From SKHV01 sp963678565 (GTDB lineage Bacteria; Bacteroidota; Bacteroidia; Bacteroidales; Prolixibacteraceae): 64,000 bases of DNA. The notes under the pieces were generated by a model, which was given only the letters and a program-made list of their open reading frames with translations, was not told the DNA's origin and ran no database searches. Shown piece after piece: positions 26,038 to 35,112 of the stretch (within the stretch, counting starts at the first letter, position 1; every line of letters starts with the position of its first letter). The translations under genes were made by a program, and so were the position numbers. The stretch is taken from the NCBI GenBank assembly GCA_963678565.1, contig OY782875.1:1-64000 (forward strand), written 5' to 3'.

Positions 26038-26694
26038 ATGCATGAAATTTACAATTTCTTAAAAGATCTTGAGCAACATAACGAGCGAGAATGGTTCGAT
26101 GAAAACAGAGAAAGATATCAAGCAACCCGAACACAATTTTTGCATTTAACTGATATTTTAATCAACGAAATAAAGACTTTTGATCCGGCAGTTGGCTTTC
26201 AGGATAGCAAAAAATGCATGTTTCGAATATTTAGAGATGTTCGTTTCTCTAAAGACAAAAGCCCTTACAAATCGAACTATGGCAGTTTTATAGCTAAGGA
26301 TGGCAGAAAAGGTGGTAACCCTGGATACTATCTACACATTCAACCTGGCAATTCATTTGTTGGCGGTGGAGTTTATGGCCCTCCATCAGACAAATTGAAA
26401 AAAATCAGATCTGAAATTTACAGCAATCCTGAAGAATTTATTGAAATAATAGAAGCTCCGGAATTCAAATCAGCATTTACAATGTATGATTCGGATAAAT
26501 TAAAAATTGCGCCGAAAGGTTTTCCAAAAGAATGGGAACACATCGACTTACTTCGCTACAAATCATATAGCCCTTTCAAGCCAATATCCGACGAAGAATT
26601 ATTTGATGAAAAATTTATTGAAAATGTAATTGAAGACTTCAGAAAAATTTATCATTTCAATCGCTTTCTATACAGTGCAATTGATACCGATTAA
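26038..26694 (+). CDS. DUF2461 (TIGR02453) family protein
   Basis: A 218-residue cytoplasmic protein of a widespread uncharacterised family. Recognisable blocks are NFLKDLEQHNEREWFDENRERY at the start (in part), FRIFRDVRFSKDKSPYKSNYG, and GNPGYYLHIQPGNSFVGGGVYGP. No catalytic function is known, though the conserved charged and aromatic residues suggest an enzyme. It converges with the aminotransferase gene; the two stop codons share the palindromic TTAA at 26691-26694. Confidence 0.85.
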   Translation: MHEIYNFLKDLEQHNEREWFDENRERYQATRTQFLHLTDILINEIKTFDPAVGFQDSKKCMFRIFRDVRFSKDKSPYKSNYGSFIAKDGRKGGNPGYYLHIQPGNSFVGGGVYGPPSDKLKKIRSEIYSNPEEFIEIIEAPEFKSAFTMYDSDKLKIAPKGFPKEWEHIDLLRYKSYSPFKPISDEELFDEKFIENVIEDFRKIYHFNRFLYSAIDTD

Positions 26695-27890
26695 ATTGTT
26701 TTTCCGGGATAAACCTTTAATGCTTCTTCCAATATTTTTAATGAAATTGCCAGCTCCTCTTTGTTGATGACATAAGCAATTCGAACTTCATCTTTACCTA
26801 AATCGGGCGTAGTATAAAAACCTGTTGCCGGAGCTAAAAATATGGTTTGATTCTCGTAAGAATAATCACTAAGCAACCATGCACAAAACTTGTCTGCATC
26901 GTCGACAGGTAATTTCGCAACGGTATAAAAAGCACCCATCGGAATTGGAGAATACACGCCATCGATACGATTTAATCCATCAATCAGAAACTTTCTGCGT
27001 TCAACGTACTCATTGTAAACGTCTAGCATATACTGTTCAGGTGCATCTAACGAAGCTTCTGCTGCTATTTGCCCAATTAATGGCGGACTCAAACGTGCCT
27101 GACAGAACTTCATCACATTTTTTCGAACCGATTCATTTTTTGTTATTAAAGCACCAATTCTCAATCCGCATTCGCTATATCTTTTCGAAACGGAATCAAC
27201 CAAAATTACATTGTTCTCAATTCCTTCTAAATGAAAAGCAGAAATATAAGGCGCTCCGGTATAACAAAACTCGCGATAAACTTCATCAGAAAAAAGATAC
27301 AGATCGTACTTTTTCACCAAGTCGCGAATTTGATTCATTTCGCCTTGCGTGTACAAATATCCCGTAGGATTATTGGGGTTACAAATTAAAATACCTTTCG
27401 TTTTTGGGGTGATCAAATTTTCGAATTTCTCGATTGGTGGCAACGCAAATCCTTCTTCAATTTTCGAAGGAATGGTTTTTACAATGGCACCAGCCAGCAT
27501 TGCAAATGCAGTATAATTGGCATACGAGGGTTCAGGAACAATAATTTCATCTCCCGGATCGAGACATGACAAGAACGAATATGTAATCGCTTCAGAACCC
27601 CCGGTAGTTACAATTACATCTTCAACTTCTAAATCGATTTTGAAACGACTATAATACTCTACCAGTTTTACCCGAAAAGATTCAATGCCTTCGCTAGGAC
27701 TATATTCTAAAATTTTACGATCAATATTCCGAATAGCATCAATGGCGATTTGAGGTGTAGCGATATCGGGTTGTCCAATATTCAATTGGAAAACTTTCTT
27801 TCCTTCTCGCTTAGCTTTTTCTGCTAGAGGTACCAATTTTCGAATTGGCGACTCAGGCATACGCACTCCACGTTTTGATACTTCAGGCAT
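26691..27890 (-). CDS. PLP-dependent class I/II aminotransferase
   Basis: A 399-residue fold-type I aminotransferase. It shows LNIGQPDIATP, the cofactor segment TTGGSEAITYSFL, CNPNNPTGYLY, the PLP-binding lysine in VDSVSKRYSECGLRIG, and a C-terminal EVRIAYV arginine region that binds the substrate carboxylate. It resembles aspartate or aromatic aminotransferases of the I-gamma subgroup; the amino acid substrate is not evident. The stop overlaps that of the convergent DUF2461 gene. Confidence 0.9.
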   Translation of the reverse strand: MPEVSKRGVRMPESPIRKLVPLAEKAKREGKKVFQLNIGQPDIATPQIAIDAIRNIDRKILEYSPSEGIESFRVKLVEYYSRFKIDLEVEDVIVTTGGSEAITYSFLSCLDPGDEIIVPEPSYANYTAFAMLAGAIVKTIPSKIEEGFALPPIEKFENLITPKTKGILICNPNNPTGYLYTQGEMNQIRDLVKKYDLYLFSDEVYREFCYTGAPYISAFHLEGIENNVILVDSVSKRYSECGLRIGALITKNESVRKNVMKFCQARLSPPLIGQIAAEASLDAPEQYMLDVYNEYVERRKFLIDGLNRIDGVYSPIPMGAFYTVAKLPVDDADKFCAWLLSDYSYENQTIFLAPATGFYTTPDLGKDEVRIAYVINKEELAISLKILEEALKVYPGKTI

Positions 27891-28084
27891 AGATTAGTGT
27901 TTGTTAACAAATCGCGTAAAGATATAACTATCAAATTGAAATAAAAAACAATAAAACTCAACTAATTCAACGTTTAAACAGCAAGTAAAATTAAACAATG
28001 AAACATTTTTATCAATTGCTATAAAGAAATTGCGAAACGCACTAAATATCTACAATACATGGAAATTGTCATGTTTTTTTAATT

Positions 28085-28101
28085 AAAACTGAAATAGTTT
28101 T
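28085..28101. promoter_or_regulatory. Inverted repeat upstream of alanine dehydrogenase
   Basis: AAAACT-N5-AGTTTT is a perfect 6-bp inverted repeat 31 nt before the ald start. It is a possible operator; no regulator gene is adjacent and the AT-rich context makes chance occurrence possible. Confidence 0.3.
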
Positions 28102-28132
28102 GATTAAGAAAATAAATTTAAATTGTTTAGTC

Positions 28133-29239
28133 ATGATAATAGGTGTACCAAAAGAAATTAAAAACAACGAGAACCGTGTAGCGTTAACACCTGCCGGAAC
28201 AGCAGAGTTAATCAAAAACGGACATGAAATTTACATTCAGGCAACAGCCGGAGAAGGTAGTGGGTTTGAAGACAAAGCTTATATTAATCAGGGCGCAAAA
28301 ATTCTTCCATCAATCGAAGATGTTTATGCAATTGCCGAAATGATTATTAAGGTTAAGGAACCGATTGAAGAAGAGTATAAGTTGATTCGTGAAGATCAAA
28401 TTTTATATACTTACTTCCATTTTGCATCGTCAGAAGTGTTAACCAAAGCGATGATTAAATCAAAAGCCGTTTGTTTGGCCTATGAGACTGTTGAATTACC
28501 CGACAGAAGCTTGCCATTGCTAATCCCAATGTCGGAAGTAGCTGGTAGAATGTCGGCACAAGAAGGTGCCAAATATCTAGAAAAGACCTACGGAGGCCGC
28601 GGTGTATTACTCGGTGGTGTTCCAGGTGTAACTCCTGCAAAAGTACTTATAATTGGCGGTGGGATTGTTGGTACCGAAGCTGCAAAAATGGCCTCTGGTC
28701 TTGGAGCCGATGTAACAATTATGGATGTTAGTTTAAAGCGTCTTCGTTATCTCGATGATATTATGCCGGCAAATGTTAAAACGATGATGAGTAACGAATT
28801 CAATATTCGCGAAATGGTTCAATCACACGATTTAATAATCGGTGCGGTGCTAATACCAGGAGCCAAAGCACCTTCATTGATTACAAAAGATATGCTTGCA
28901 ACCATGAAACCCGGAACTGTTTTAGTTGATGTGGCAATTGATCAAGGCGGATGTATTGAAACCACTTACCCTACAACACACGATGATCCAACTTTTGTTT
29001 TAGAGGATATAATTCATTACTCGGTTGCAAACATGCCCGGAGCAGTTCCTAGAACCTCCACAATTGCTCTTACCAATGCAACTTTACCTTATGCAATTCA
29101 AATTGCAAACAAAGGTTGGAAAGGTGCTTGTAAAGAGAATGAATCACTAAAAAAAGGACTTAATATTGTCAAAGGAGAAATTGTTTACAAAGAAGTAGCC
29201 GACGTATTTGGTTTAGAACACTCGAACATTAACCTCTAA
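28133..29239 (+). CDS. ald: Alanine dehydrogenase
   Basis: This NAD-dependent enzyme interconverts L-alanine with pyruvate and ammonia. The 368-residue product has the N-terminal signature GVPKEIKNNENRVALTP, the substrate Lys/His region and the NAD-binding loop IIGGGIVGTEAAKMASGLGA, then VLIPGAKAPSLIT and MPGAVPRTST. The ATG at 28133 is chosen because it gives the canonical MIIGVPKE start; an upstream TTG at 28100 would add 11 unrelated residues. The small-RNA candidate lies downstream. Confidence 0.93.
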   Translation: MIIGVPKEIKNNENRVALTPAGTAELIKNGHEIYIQATAGEGSGFEDKAYINQGAKILPSIEDVYAIAEMIIKVKEPIEEEYKLIREDQILYTYFHFASSEVLTKAMIKSKAVCLAYETVELPDRSLPLLIPMSEVAGRMSAQEGAKYLEKTYGGRGVLLGGVPGVTPAKVLIIGGGIVGTEAAKMASGLGADVTIMDVSLKRLRYLDDIMPANVKTMMSNEFNIREMVQSHDLIIGAVLIPGAKAPSLITKDMLATMKPGTVLVDVAIDQGGCIETTYPTTHDDPTFVLEDIIHYSVANMPGAVPRTSTIALTNATLPYAIQIANKGWKGACKENESLKKGLNIVKGEIVYKEVADVFGLEHSNINL

Positions 29240-29324
29240 TATTCAACAATTTACGCAACCCCTTGTAAAGATTAAATAAATATCAATTCCAAATTAAATA
29301 AAACTTAAATTTTTAATTGAAAAA

Positions 29325-29356
29325 TTTGGAGTATTGACGCGAAGAATTTATATTTG
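29325..29356 (+). promoter_or_regulatory. Consensus promoter in the ald-hflX spacer
   Basis: TTTG (29325-29328), 20 nt, then TATATTTG (29349-29356) is a full match to the Bacteroidetes housekeeping promoter. No start codon with a credible frame follows, but a hairpin begins 6 nt later and an intrinsic terminator ends about 105 nt downstream, which points to a small RNA. Confidence 0.65.
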
Positions 29357-29361
29357 TAACA

Positions 29362-29472
29362 GAAATCAATGCGTCCTAGTATTGATTTCAGTCAAATCAA
29401 GTCTTTTTCATGTTTGGCGTTTTAGTTTGGGGGATAGTTTTTTGGGAGACATCAGATGATGTCTCCTTTTTT
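29362..29472 (+). ncRNA. Candidate small RNA of about 110 nt
   Basis: The transcript predicted from the promoter at 29325-29356 starts near 29362 and ends at the T tract at 29472. Its 5' end forms a perfect 9-bp hairpin (GAAATCAAT, 10-nt loop, ATTGATTTC), the middle about 55 nt are U- and G-rich and mostly unpaired, and the 3' end is a 9-bp terminator stem. No open frame of note fits. A separate -7 element at 29504 can serve hflX, so this is more likely an independent RNA than a leader, though an attenuator for hflX remains possible. I do not recognise it as tmRNA, 6S, SRP RNA or RNase P. Confidence 0.6.
29445..29472 (+). terminator. Intrinsic terminator of the small RNA
   Basis: GGAGACATC, loop AGAT, GATGTCTCC, then TTTTTT: a perfect 9-bp stem with a four-base loop and a six-base T tract, 83 nt before hflX. 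Confidence 0.88.
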
Positions 29473-29503
29473 GTTACAAACTCTCTGGTAATTTTAATTT
29501 CAC

Positions 29504-29511
29504 TATTTTTG
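29504..29511 (+). promoter_or_regulatory. Candidate -7 element for hflX
   Basis: TATTTTTG fits TAnnTTTG and lies 43 nt before the hflX ATG, downstream of the terminator. No clear TTTG is seen at the -33 distance. Confidence 0.4.
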
Positions 29512-29554
29512 TCACCATCAATTACAATTATAAAAAGAATAGGCTTAATTTTTT

Positions 29555-30799
29555 ATGGGCGAAAGGTTTAAAGTAGAAAAAGAAAACGAAGTAGTTATAC
29601 TGGTTGGATTAATCAACAGTGAACAAAACGAGGAGCAGGCACAGGAGTATTTAGATGAACTTGAATTTTTAGCAAGAACAGCTGGAGCTTATGTTGATTC
29701 TAAATATTTTCAAAAATTAGAAAAGCCCAACAAAGCAACTTTCATTGGATCTGGTAAATTGAAAGAATTGCAAATTTACATGGAAGAAAATGAAATTGAG
29801 TCGATTATTTTTGATGATGATTTAACCCCAACACAACTTCGTAACATAGAAAACATACTCGAGTGTAAGGTTTTGGATCGTACCACCTTGATTCTAGACA
29901 TTTTTGCGAAACGAGCTCAAACTGCCCATGCTAAAGCACAAGTTGAGTTGGCTCAATTACAATATATGCTGCCCCGCCTAACCCGAATGTGGACTCACTT
30001 AGAGCGTCAGCGTGGTGGTATCGGGATGCGTGGTCCTGGTGAAACACAAATCGAAACCGACCGTCGTATTATTCTTGACAAAATTTCGAGGTTAAAAGTA
30101 CAGTTAGTTAAAATAGACAAACAAAAAGCAACACAAAGAAAAAATAGAGGAAAATTAGTTCGGGTAGCTTTAGTTGGATATACCAATGTTGGTAAATCAA
30201 CAATGATGAACATGTTGAGTAAATCGGATGTTTTTGCTGAAAATAAACTTTTTGCAACGCTCGACACAACTGTTCGGAAAGTGGTGATCGGAAACTTGCC
30301 ATTCTTATTGGCTGATACGGTTGGGTTCATCAGAAAATTACCACACGGATTGGTTGAATCCTTCAAGTCAACACTCGATGAGGTGCGCGAAGCCGATGTG
30401 CTAATTCATGTAGTTGATATTTCTCATGCTGCATTTGAAGATCAAATAAATACCGTAACTGAAACTTTGCAGGAGATTGATGCCGCAGACAAACCAACTG
30501 TTTTTGTGTTCAATAAAATTGATGCATTTAGCTACACCCCTAAAGATGAAGATGATCTTTCGGAAATAAAGAGAGAGAATCTGAGTTTGGAAGATTGGAA
30601 GAAAAGCTGGATGGGACGCAACAATACGCCTTCGGTTTTTATCTCGGCATTACACAAAACCAATATCAACGAACTTAAGAAAATTGCATACGAAAAGGTG
30701 AAAAACATTCATATCACTCGTTTCCCATACAATGACTTCCTTTACGACTCAAGCTTTTTAGAAGTTTCTCAAGACAATGAAGATAAGTCTCCAGAATAA
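29555..30799 (+). CDS. hflX: GTPase HflX, ribosome-splitting factor
   Basis: HflX is a ribosome-associated GTPase that rescues stalled ribosomes under stress. The 414-residue protein has the N-terminal HflX domain (ATFIGSGKLKEL, IIFDDDLTPTQLRN, VLDRTTLILDIFAKRA), the linker signature GIGMRGPGETQIETDRR, and the G domain with G1 GYTNVGKST, G3 DTVGFIRKLP and G4 FNKIDAF. Its last 31 nt overlap the convergent folK gene. The preceding spacer carries the small-RNA candidate and a terminator. Confidence 0.95.
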   Translation: MGERFKVEKENEVVILVGLINSEQNEEQAQEYLDELEFLARTAGAYVDSKYFQKLEKPNKATFIGSGKLKELQIYMEENEIESIIFDDDLTPTQLRNIENILECKVLDRTTLILDIFAKRAQTAHAKAQVELAQLQYMLPRLTRMWTHLERQRGGIGMRGPGETQIETDRRIILDKISRLKVQLVKIDKQKATQRKNRGKLVRVALVGYTNVGKSTMMNMLSKSDVFAENKLFATLDTTVRKVVIGNLPFLLADTVGFIRKLPHGLVESFKSTLDEVREADVLIHVVDISHAAFEDQINTVTETLQEIDAADKPTVFVFNKIDAFSYTPKDEDDLSEIKRENLSLEDWKKSWMGRNNTPSVFISALHKTNINELKKIAYEKVKNIHITRFPYNDFLYDSSFLEVSQDNEDKSPE

Positions 30800-31278
30800 T
30801 TAACTTCTGAGTGATCATCACATTCTTTTATCAATTCAGCGATTGTTTTATTCAGCACAGGATGTACAAAATCGGGAGCAATTTCATTCATAGGTTTCAA
30901 CACAAAAAAACGCTCATGCATTAAATAATGAGGAATGATTAGGTGCTCTTCTTTAACGACTTGGTCCTCATAAAAGACAATATCAATATCAATTACACGC
31001 GAGGTGTACCCAAAGGTATCGTGTGTTTTAATGCGACCTATTGTTTTCTCAACATTTTGGCAAGACCTTAATAAATCATGAGGCTCAAGTTCTGTTTGAA
31101 CTTCAACCACCATGTTGTAAAAATTGTGCTCGGCCTCAAATCCCCATGGCTCAGAGTTATAAACACCCGAAACCTTTTGAACAACACCAGCCTCATTTCC
31201 AATCAATTCAATAGCAGATGTTAAATTTTTTGATTTATTTCCTAAGTTAGCGCCCAATGATAAAAATACCTTCTTCAT
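30769..31278 (-). CDS. folK: 6-hydroxymethyl-dihydropterin pyrophosphokinase
   Basis: FolK transfers pyrophosphate to hydroxymethyl-dihydropterin in folate synthesis. The 169-residue product has the starting motif LSLGANLGNKSKNL, the YNSEPWGF loop, and the catalytic region with RVIDIDIVFYED followed by IPHYLMHERFFVLKPMNEIAP. It overlaps the convergent hflX gene by 31 nt and is divergent from sppA. Confidence 0.93.
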   Translation of the reverse strand: MKKVFLSLGANLGNKSKNLTSAIELIGNEAGVVQKVSGVYNSEPWGFEAEHNFYNMVVEVQTELEPHDLLRSCQNVEKTIGRIKTHDTFGYTSRVIDIDIVFYEDQVVKEEHLIIPHYLMHERFFVLKPMNEIAPDFVHPVLNKTIAELIKECDDHSEVNYSGDLSSLS

Positions 31279-31421
31279 TTTCCCAATCCATTATTTATCC
31301 GAAATATAAAAACACTTTAATAAAATCAAGGGATATTAAAGGTGTAATTAAAAAAATCAAATATTATTTAATGTAAATCTGTAATTCAAACAGAATATTA
31401 CTACCAATTATTCATATCTTC

Positions 31422-31429
31422 TATATTTG
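31422..31429 (+). promoter_or_regulatory. Candidate -7 element for sppA
   Basis: TATATTTG matches the consensus and lies 53 nt before the ATG. The -33 region has no TTTG at the normal distance. Confidence 0.4.
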
Positions 31430-31482
31430 AAAAAAATGTAGTTATTTTAGAAAAACAAATCAAAGCATAAATTTAAACTATT

Positions 31483-33258
31483 ATGAAAAGTTTCTGGAAA
31501 TATACACTTGCCTCGTTTACCGCTTTTGTTGTCTTAATTCTAATCTGTTTCGTTATTATGGCTGGAATTATTGGTTCAGCAATTTCATCAACAAAAAAAG
31601 AAGTTGTTATACAGCAAAATTCAATGCTACAGCTACGATTAAATTCAGAGATCGTTGATCGTGCGCCAAATGATCCCTTCCAAGATTTAGACATCCCAAT
31701 GTTTATGGGGGCAAAAAAAACAGGGCTCGACAACATTATTCTAGCAATTGAAAAAGCAAAAACCAACAACAACATCAAAGGTATTTTTCTTCGTTTAGAT
31801 AATATTCCTGCGGGTTATTCCTCTGTACAGGAAATTAGAAACGCATTAGCCGATTTCAAAGCTGAAACCAACAAATTTGTTTATGCTTATTCAGAAGCTT
31901 ACACACAAAAAGCATATTATTTAGCATCTGTTGCCGACAAAGTATTTATCAGTCCCGAAGGCATGTTAATGTTTTCAGGAATTGCAGCAAAACCCGTTTT
32001 CTTTAAAAAAGCCCTAGAAAAAATTGGAGTCGAAATGCAAGTAATTCGCCATGGAAAATTCAAAGCAGCTGTTGAACCTTTCATGCGTGAAAGTATGAGT
32101 CCTGAAAATCGTGAACAAGTTGAAACATACATTGGCAGTATTTGGAATAGTGTTTTATCCGAAATCTCTGAATCAAGGGGTATTTCGATAGAGGAACTAA
32201 ACAGCATTGCTGACGAAAACTTATTGTTTGCTCCAACCATAGAATCATACAACAAAGGATTGGTTGACAGTGTGATTTACGAAGATCAGGTGTTGGATTT
32301 TCTTCGTTCAGAGACAGGCATTCAAAAAAACAAAGGAATTCCAATTGTAAGTGCAAGCGACATGAAAAATGCGCCTGAAAATAAAAAACATTCTTACACA
32401 AAAAATAAATTGGCAGTAATTTATGCTTCAGGCGAAATCAATTTTGCAAGCAACTCTGCCGATGCAAATATCAATGGAAGAGATTATGCCAGAGAAATCA
32501 GAAAAGCCAGAATCGACTCTACCATTAAAGCCATTGTGTTGCGTGTTAACTCGCCGGGTGGAAGTTCGCTTGCATCAGAACTTATTTGGAGAGAAGTAAA
32601 ATTAGCTGCCGAAGCAAAACCGGTAATCGTTTCGATGGGTGATGTTGCTGCTTCTGGTGGTTACTACATCTCTTGTCCTGCCGATATGATCATTGCCGAT
32701 CCAACAACCATTACTGGTTCGATTGGAGTTTTCGGTGTGGTACCAAATGCTGAAGAATTATTAGAAGATAAATTAGGAATCAACCACGACTTGGTTAAAA
32801 CCAATGAGTTGGCCGATCTTCCAAATACCAACCGTGCACTAACAAGCAGTGAAAAAGCTATTTATCAACAAATGGTTGTGAATGTGTATAAAACATTTGT
32901 TAACCATGTTGCCGAAGGTAGAAATATGACTTACGAAGCGGTTGATAAAATTGGTCAAGGGCGTGTTTGGACGGGTGAAGATGCTTTAGAACTAGGTTTA
33001 GTTGACCAATTGGGCGATTTAAGTGTTGCCATTGATGTTGCAAAAGAAAAAGTTGGATTAGATAACATTAGAGTTGTTGCTTATCCGGAGCAAAAAGACC
33101 CAATCGAAGAATTACTTAACGACCTTTCAGGAAGTGCTAAAATTAAAATGTTAAAATCTGAACTAGGTGAAAACGCACGCTATTACAAAATGCTAAGCAC
33201 TGTTAAAAGTGCCAATGGAATTTTAACTCGTATGCCTTACGATTTTATTATTGAATAG
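31483..33258 (+). CDS. sppA: Signal peptide peptidase SppA, long form
   Basis: SppA is a membrane-anchored serine protease that cleaves remnant signal peptides. The 591-residue long form has one N-terminal transmembrane segment (about residues 9-35) and two tandem ClpP-like domains. The first domain carries the lysine region YTQKAYYLASVADKVF; the second carries the serine nucleophile segment MGDVAASGGYYIS and the following TTITGSIGVFG, matching the Lys-Ser dyad split across domains in E. coli SppA. A 44-bp perfect palindrome terminates transcription 11 nt after the stop. Confidence 0.93.
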   Translation: MKSFWKYTLASFTAFVVLILICFVIMAGIIGSAISSTKKEVVIQQNSMLQLRLNSEIVDRAPNDPFQDLDIPMFMGAKKTGLDNIILAIEKAKTNNNIKGIFLRLDNIPAGYSSVQEIRNALADFKAETNKFVYAYSEAYTQKAYYLASVADKVFISPEGMLMFSGIAAKPVFFKKALEKIGVEMQVIRHGKFKAAVEPFMRESMSPENREQVETYIGSIWNSVLSEISESRGISIEELNSIADENLLFAPTIESYNKGLVDSVIYEDQVLDFLRSETGIQKNKGIPIVSASDMKNAPENKKHSYTKNKLAVIYASGEINFASNSADANINGRDYAREIRKARIDSTIKAIVLRVNSPGGSSLASELIWREVKLAAEAKPVIVSMGDVAASGGYYISCPADMIIADPTTITGSIGVFGVVPNAEELLEDKLGINHDLVKTNELADLPNTNRALTSSEKAIYQQMVVNVYKTFVNHVAEGRNMTYEAVDKIGQGRVWTGEDALELGLVDQLGDLSVAIDVAKEKVGLDNIRVVAYPEQKDPIEELLNDLSGSAKIKMLKSELGENARYYKMLSTVKSANGILTRMPYDFIIE

Positions 33259-33269
33259 GTCAAAATCAC

Positions 33270-33313
33270 AATAACAAAAGCCATTGCAATTAATTGCAAT
33301 GGCTTTTGTTATT
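33270..33313. terminator. Perfect 44-bp palindrome acting as bidirectional terminator
   Basis: Two 22-nt arms meet without a spacer, with centre between 33291 and 33292; the core is AAAAGCCATTGCAATT against its complement. It starts 11 nt after the sppA stop and ends directly against the stop codon of the convergent phosphoesterase gene. A/T stretches at both ends suit termination in both directions. Confidence 0.8.
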
Positions 33314-33811
33314 TTACTGCTTTCGTGGAAGCTCTAATATCTCCAAATCCTTTATCTCTTTTCCATCAATTACAAAACGAAGTAAGGTTTTTACTTTATG
33401 AAAACCACTATTTCCCGCAGCTCCTGGATTCATGTGCAGAAATCCAAGTTTTTTATCATAAATTACTTTTAAAATATGCGAGTGTCCACTGATAAATAGA
33501 TCGGGAGGATCGTTGTAAATCGCGGGCTTTACATAACGTTCGTACCGTCCGGGATAACCACCAATATGGGTGATCCAAACCTTTACACCTTCGCAAGTAA
33601 ATTTACAATGTTGCTTAAAAACAGTACGCACCTGATGGTCGTCGATGTTCCCAAAAACACCTCGCAAGGGCTTAAACGAGGAAAATTTATCAGCAGTCTC
33701 AAGATTCCCAAAATCACCTGCATGCCAAATTTCATCTACGTCTTTGAAGAATTCATATACCTTGGGATCAACAAATCCATGTGTATCTGAAATTAAGCCA
33801 ATATGTTTCAT
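33314..33811 (-). CDS. YfcE-type metallophosphoesterase
   Basis: A 165-residue calcineurin-like phosphoesterase of the MJ0936/YfcE group. All metal-binding blocks are present: ISDTHG, WHAGDFG, RGVFGNIDDH, WITHIGG and FISGHSHI. These small cytosolic enzymes hydrolyse phosphodiesters in vitro; the physiological substrate is unknown. It converges with sppA and is divergent from the SixA-like gene. Confidence 0.9.
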   Translation of the reverse strand: MKHIGLISDTHGFVDPKVYEFFKDVDEIWHAGDFGNLETADKFSSFKPLRGVFGNIDDHQVRTVFKQHCKFTCEGVKVWITHIGGYPGRYERYVKPAIYNDPPDLFISGHSHILKVIYDKKLGFLHMNPGAAGNSGFHKVKTLLRFVIDGKEIKDLEILELPRKQ

Positions 33812-33910
33812 ATTTTGTTTCTTTCTTTAAAATCGGATTAAAAATAGAAATTCTACCTCGAGTAAAACAACAATTTATTAATTTCGAGAAATTAGATAAA
33901 ATCATAGCGA

Positions 33911-34405
33911 ATGAAACGATTAGTTATAGTTCGACATGCAAAAGCGGTGCACACTGGTTACGACCGAGATTTCAATCGCGAATTGGCAGAACGAGGAATA
34001 AGCGATGCCTCATTAGTTGCAATGGAATTGAAGCAATTAGACATCATTCCTGATTATATTCTGTCAAGTTCGGCAACACGAGCAATTACCACAGCTCGCT
34101 TATATGCAAACGACTTGGGAGTTAGCAAACAATTAATTGAAGAAAAAAAAGAATTGTATTTCGACTTTACGACTCAGGATTTCATTGATATGATTCAAAG
34201 TGCTCCAGAGAAAACCCAAACACTATTTGTATTTGGGCACAATCCGTATGTGCATTTTATGTCGAGTAACTTAACATACAATTTCGACGGGCACATGCCA
34301 ACAGCTTCAACAGTGGTAATCGATTTTGAGATCGATAGCTGGAAAGAACTTGAAGCAAGATCAGGAATGGTAAAGCATCATTTATATCCAAGTAGATTAC
34401 GCTAA
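33911..34405 (+). CDS. SixA-like histidine phosphatase
   Basis: A 164-residue histidine phosphatase with the N-terminal catalytic RHAKA motif, the SSATRAITTARLYA segment and the second catalytic His in VFGHNPYVHF. In E. coli SixA removes phosphate from a phosphohistidine on an Hpt domain; the target here is unknown. Its stop overlaps the rsmE start (TAATG), the first of a chain of coupled genes running to 37125. Confidence 0.88.
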   Translation: MKRLVIVRHAKAVHTGYDRDFNRELAERGISDASLVAMELKQLDIIPDYILSSSATRAITTARLYANDLGVSKQLIEEKKELYFDFTTQDFIDMIQSAPEKTQTLFVFGHNPYVHFMSSNLTYNFDGHMPTASTVVIDFEIDSWKELEARSGMVKHHLYPSRLR

Positions 34406-35112
34406 TGAATTTATTTTATACGCCAGACATACAAGAAAATAAGTATACTTTGAATCCAATCGAATCGAAGCATTGTATTAAAGTATTGCGCTTTAACAAA
34501 GGAGATTTACTCACTTTAGTCGATGGAAAAGGTGGATGGTACGAAACTCAAATAATTGATCCCAACCCCAAACGCTGCCAGGTTGAAGTACTCAACAAAA
34601 AAGAAAATTGGGGAAAGCGACCATTTTACACGCACATTGCTATGGCTCCCACCAAAAATAACGATCGATTTGAATGGTTTGTAGAAAAAGCAACAGAAAT
34701 TGGAATTGACGAGATTACACCTATTTTGTGCAAACACTCTGAACGCAAAATTATCAAACGTGAGCGTATTGAGAAGATTGCCATTTCGGCCATGAAACAA
34801 TCACTGAAAGCCTACCTTCCAAAAATTAATGAATTGACAAAAATTGAGGATTTGATAAAATCTACGACAATTCAAAATCGTTTTATTGCTTATTGTGAAG
34901 ATATTCCGAAAGAACATTTGCAAAATATTGCGAAACCAAATACCGAAAACTTAGTTTTAATAGGCCCTGAAGGAGATTTTGCGCCCGAAGAAGTTGATTT
35001 GGCACTTAAGAACCAATTCAACGCAGTTTCACTTGGAAATTCTCGATTACGAACTGAAACCGCAGGATTGGCAGCTTGCCACATGTTAAGTTTAAAAAAC
35101 GAAACGTTATGA
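34405..35112 (+). CDS. rsmE: 16S rRNA (uracil-1498-N3)-methyltransferase
   Basis: RsmE methylates U1498 in the decoding region of 16S rRNA. The 235-residue protein has the N-terminal PUA-like domain (LNPIESKHCIKVLR) and the SPOUT knot with LIGPEGDFAPEEVDLAL and SLGNSRLRTETAG, which bind S-adenosylmethionine. It overlaps the next gene by 4 nt (ATGA). Confidence 0.94.
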   Translation: MNLFYTPDIQENKYTLNPIESKHCIKVLRFNKGDLLTLVDGKGGWYETQIIDPNPKRCQVEVLNKKENWGKRPFYTHIAMAPTKNNDRFEWFVEKATEIGIDEITPILCKHSERKIIKRERIEKIAISAMKQSLKAYLPKINELTKIEDLIKSTTIQNRFIAYCEDIPKEHLQNIAKPNTENLVLIGPEGDFAPEEVDLALKNQFNAVSLGNSRLRTETAGLAACHMLSLKNETL

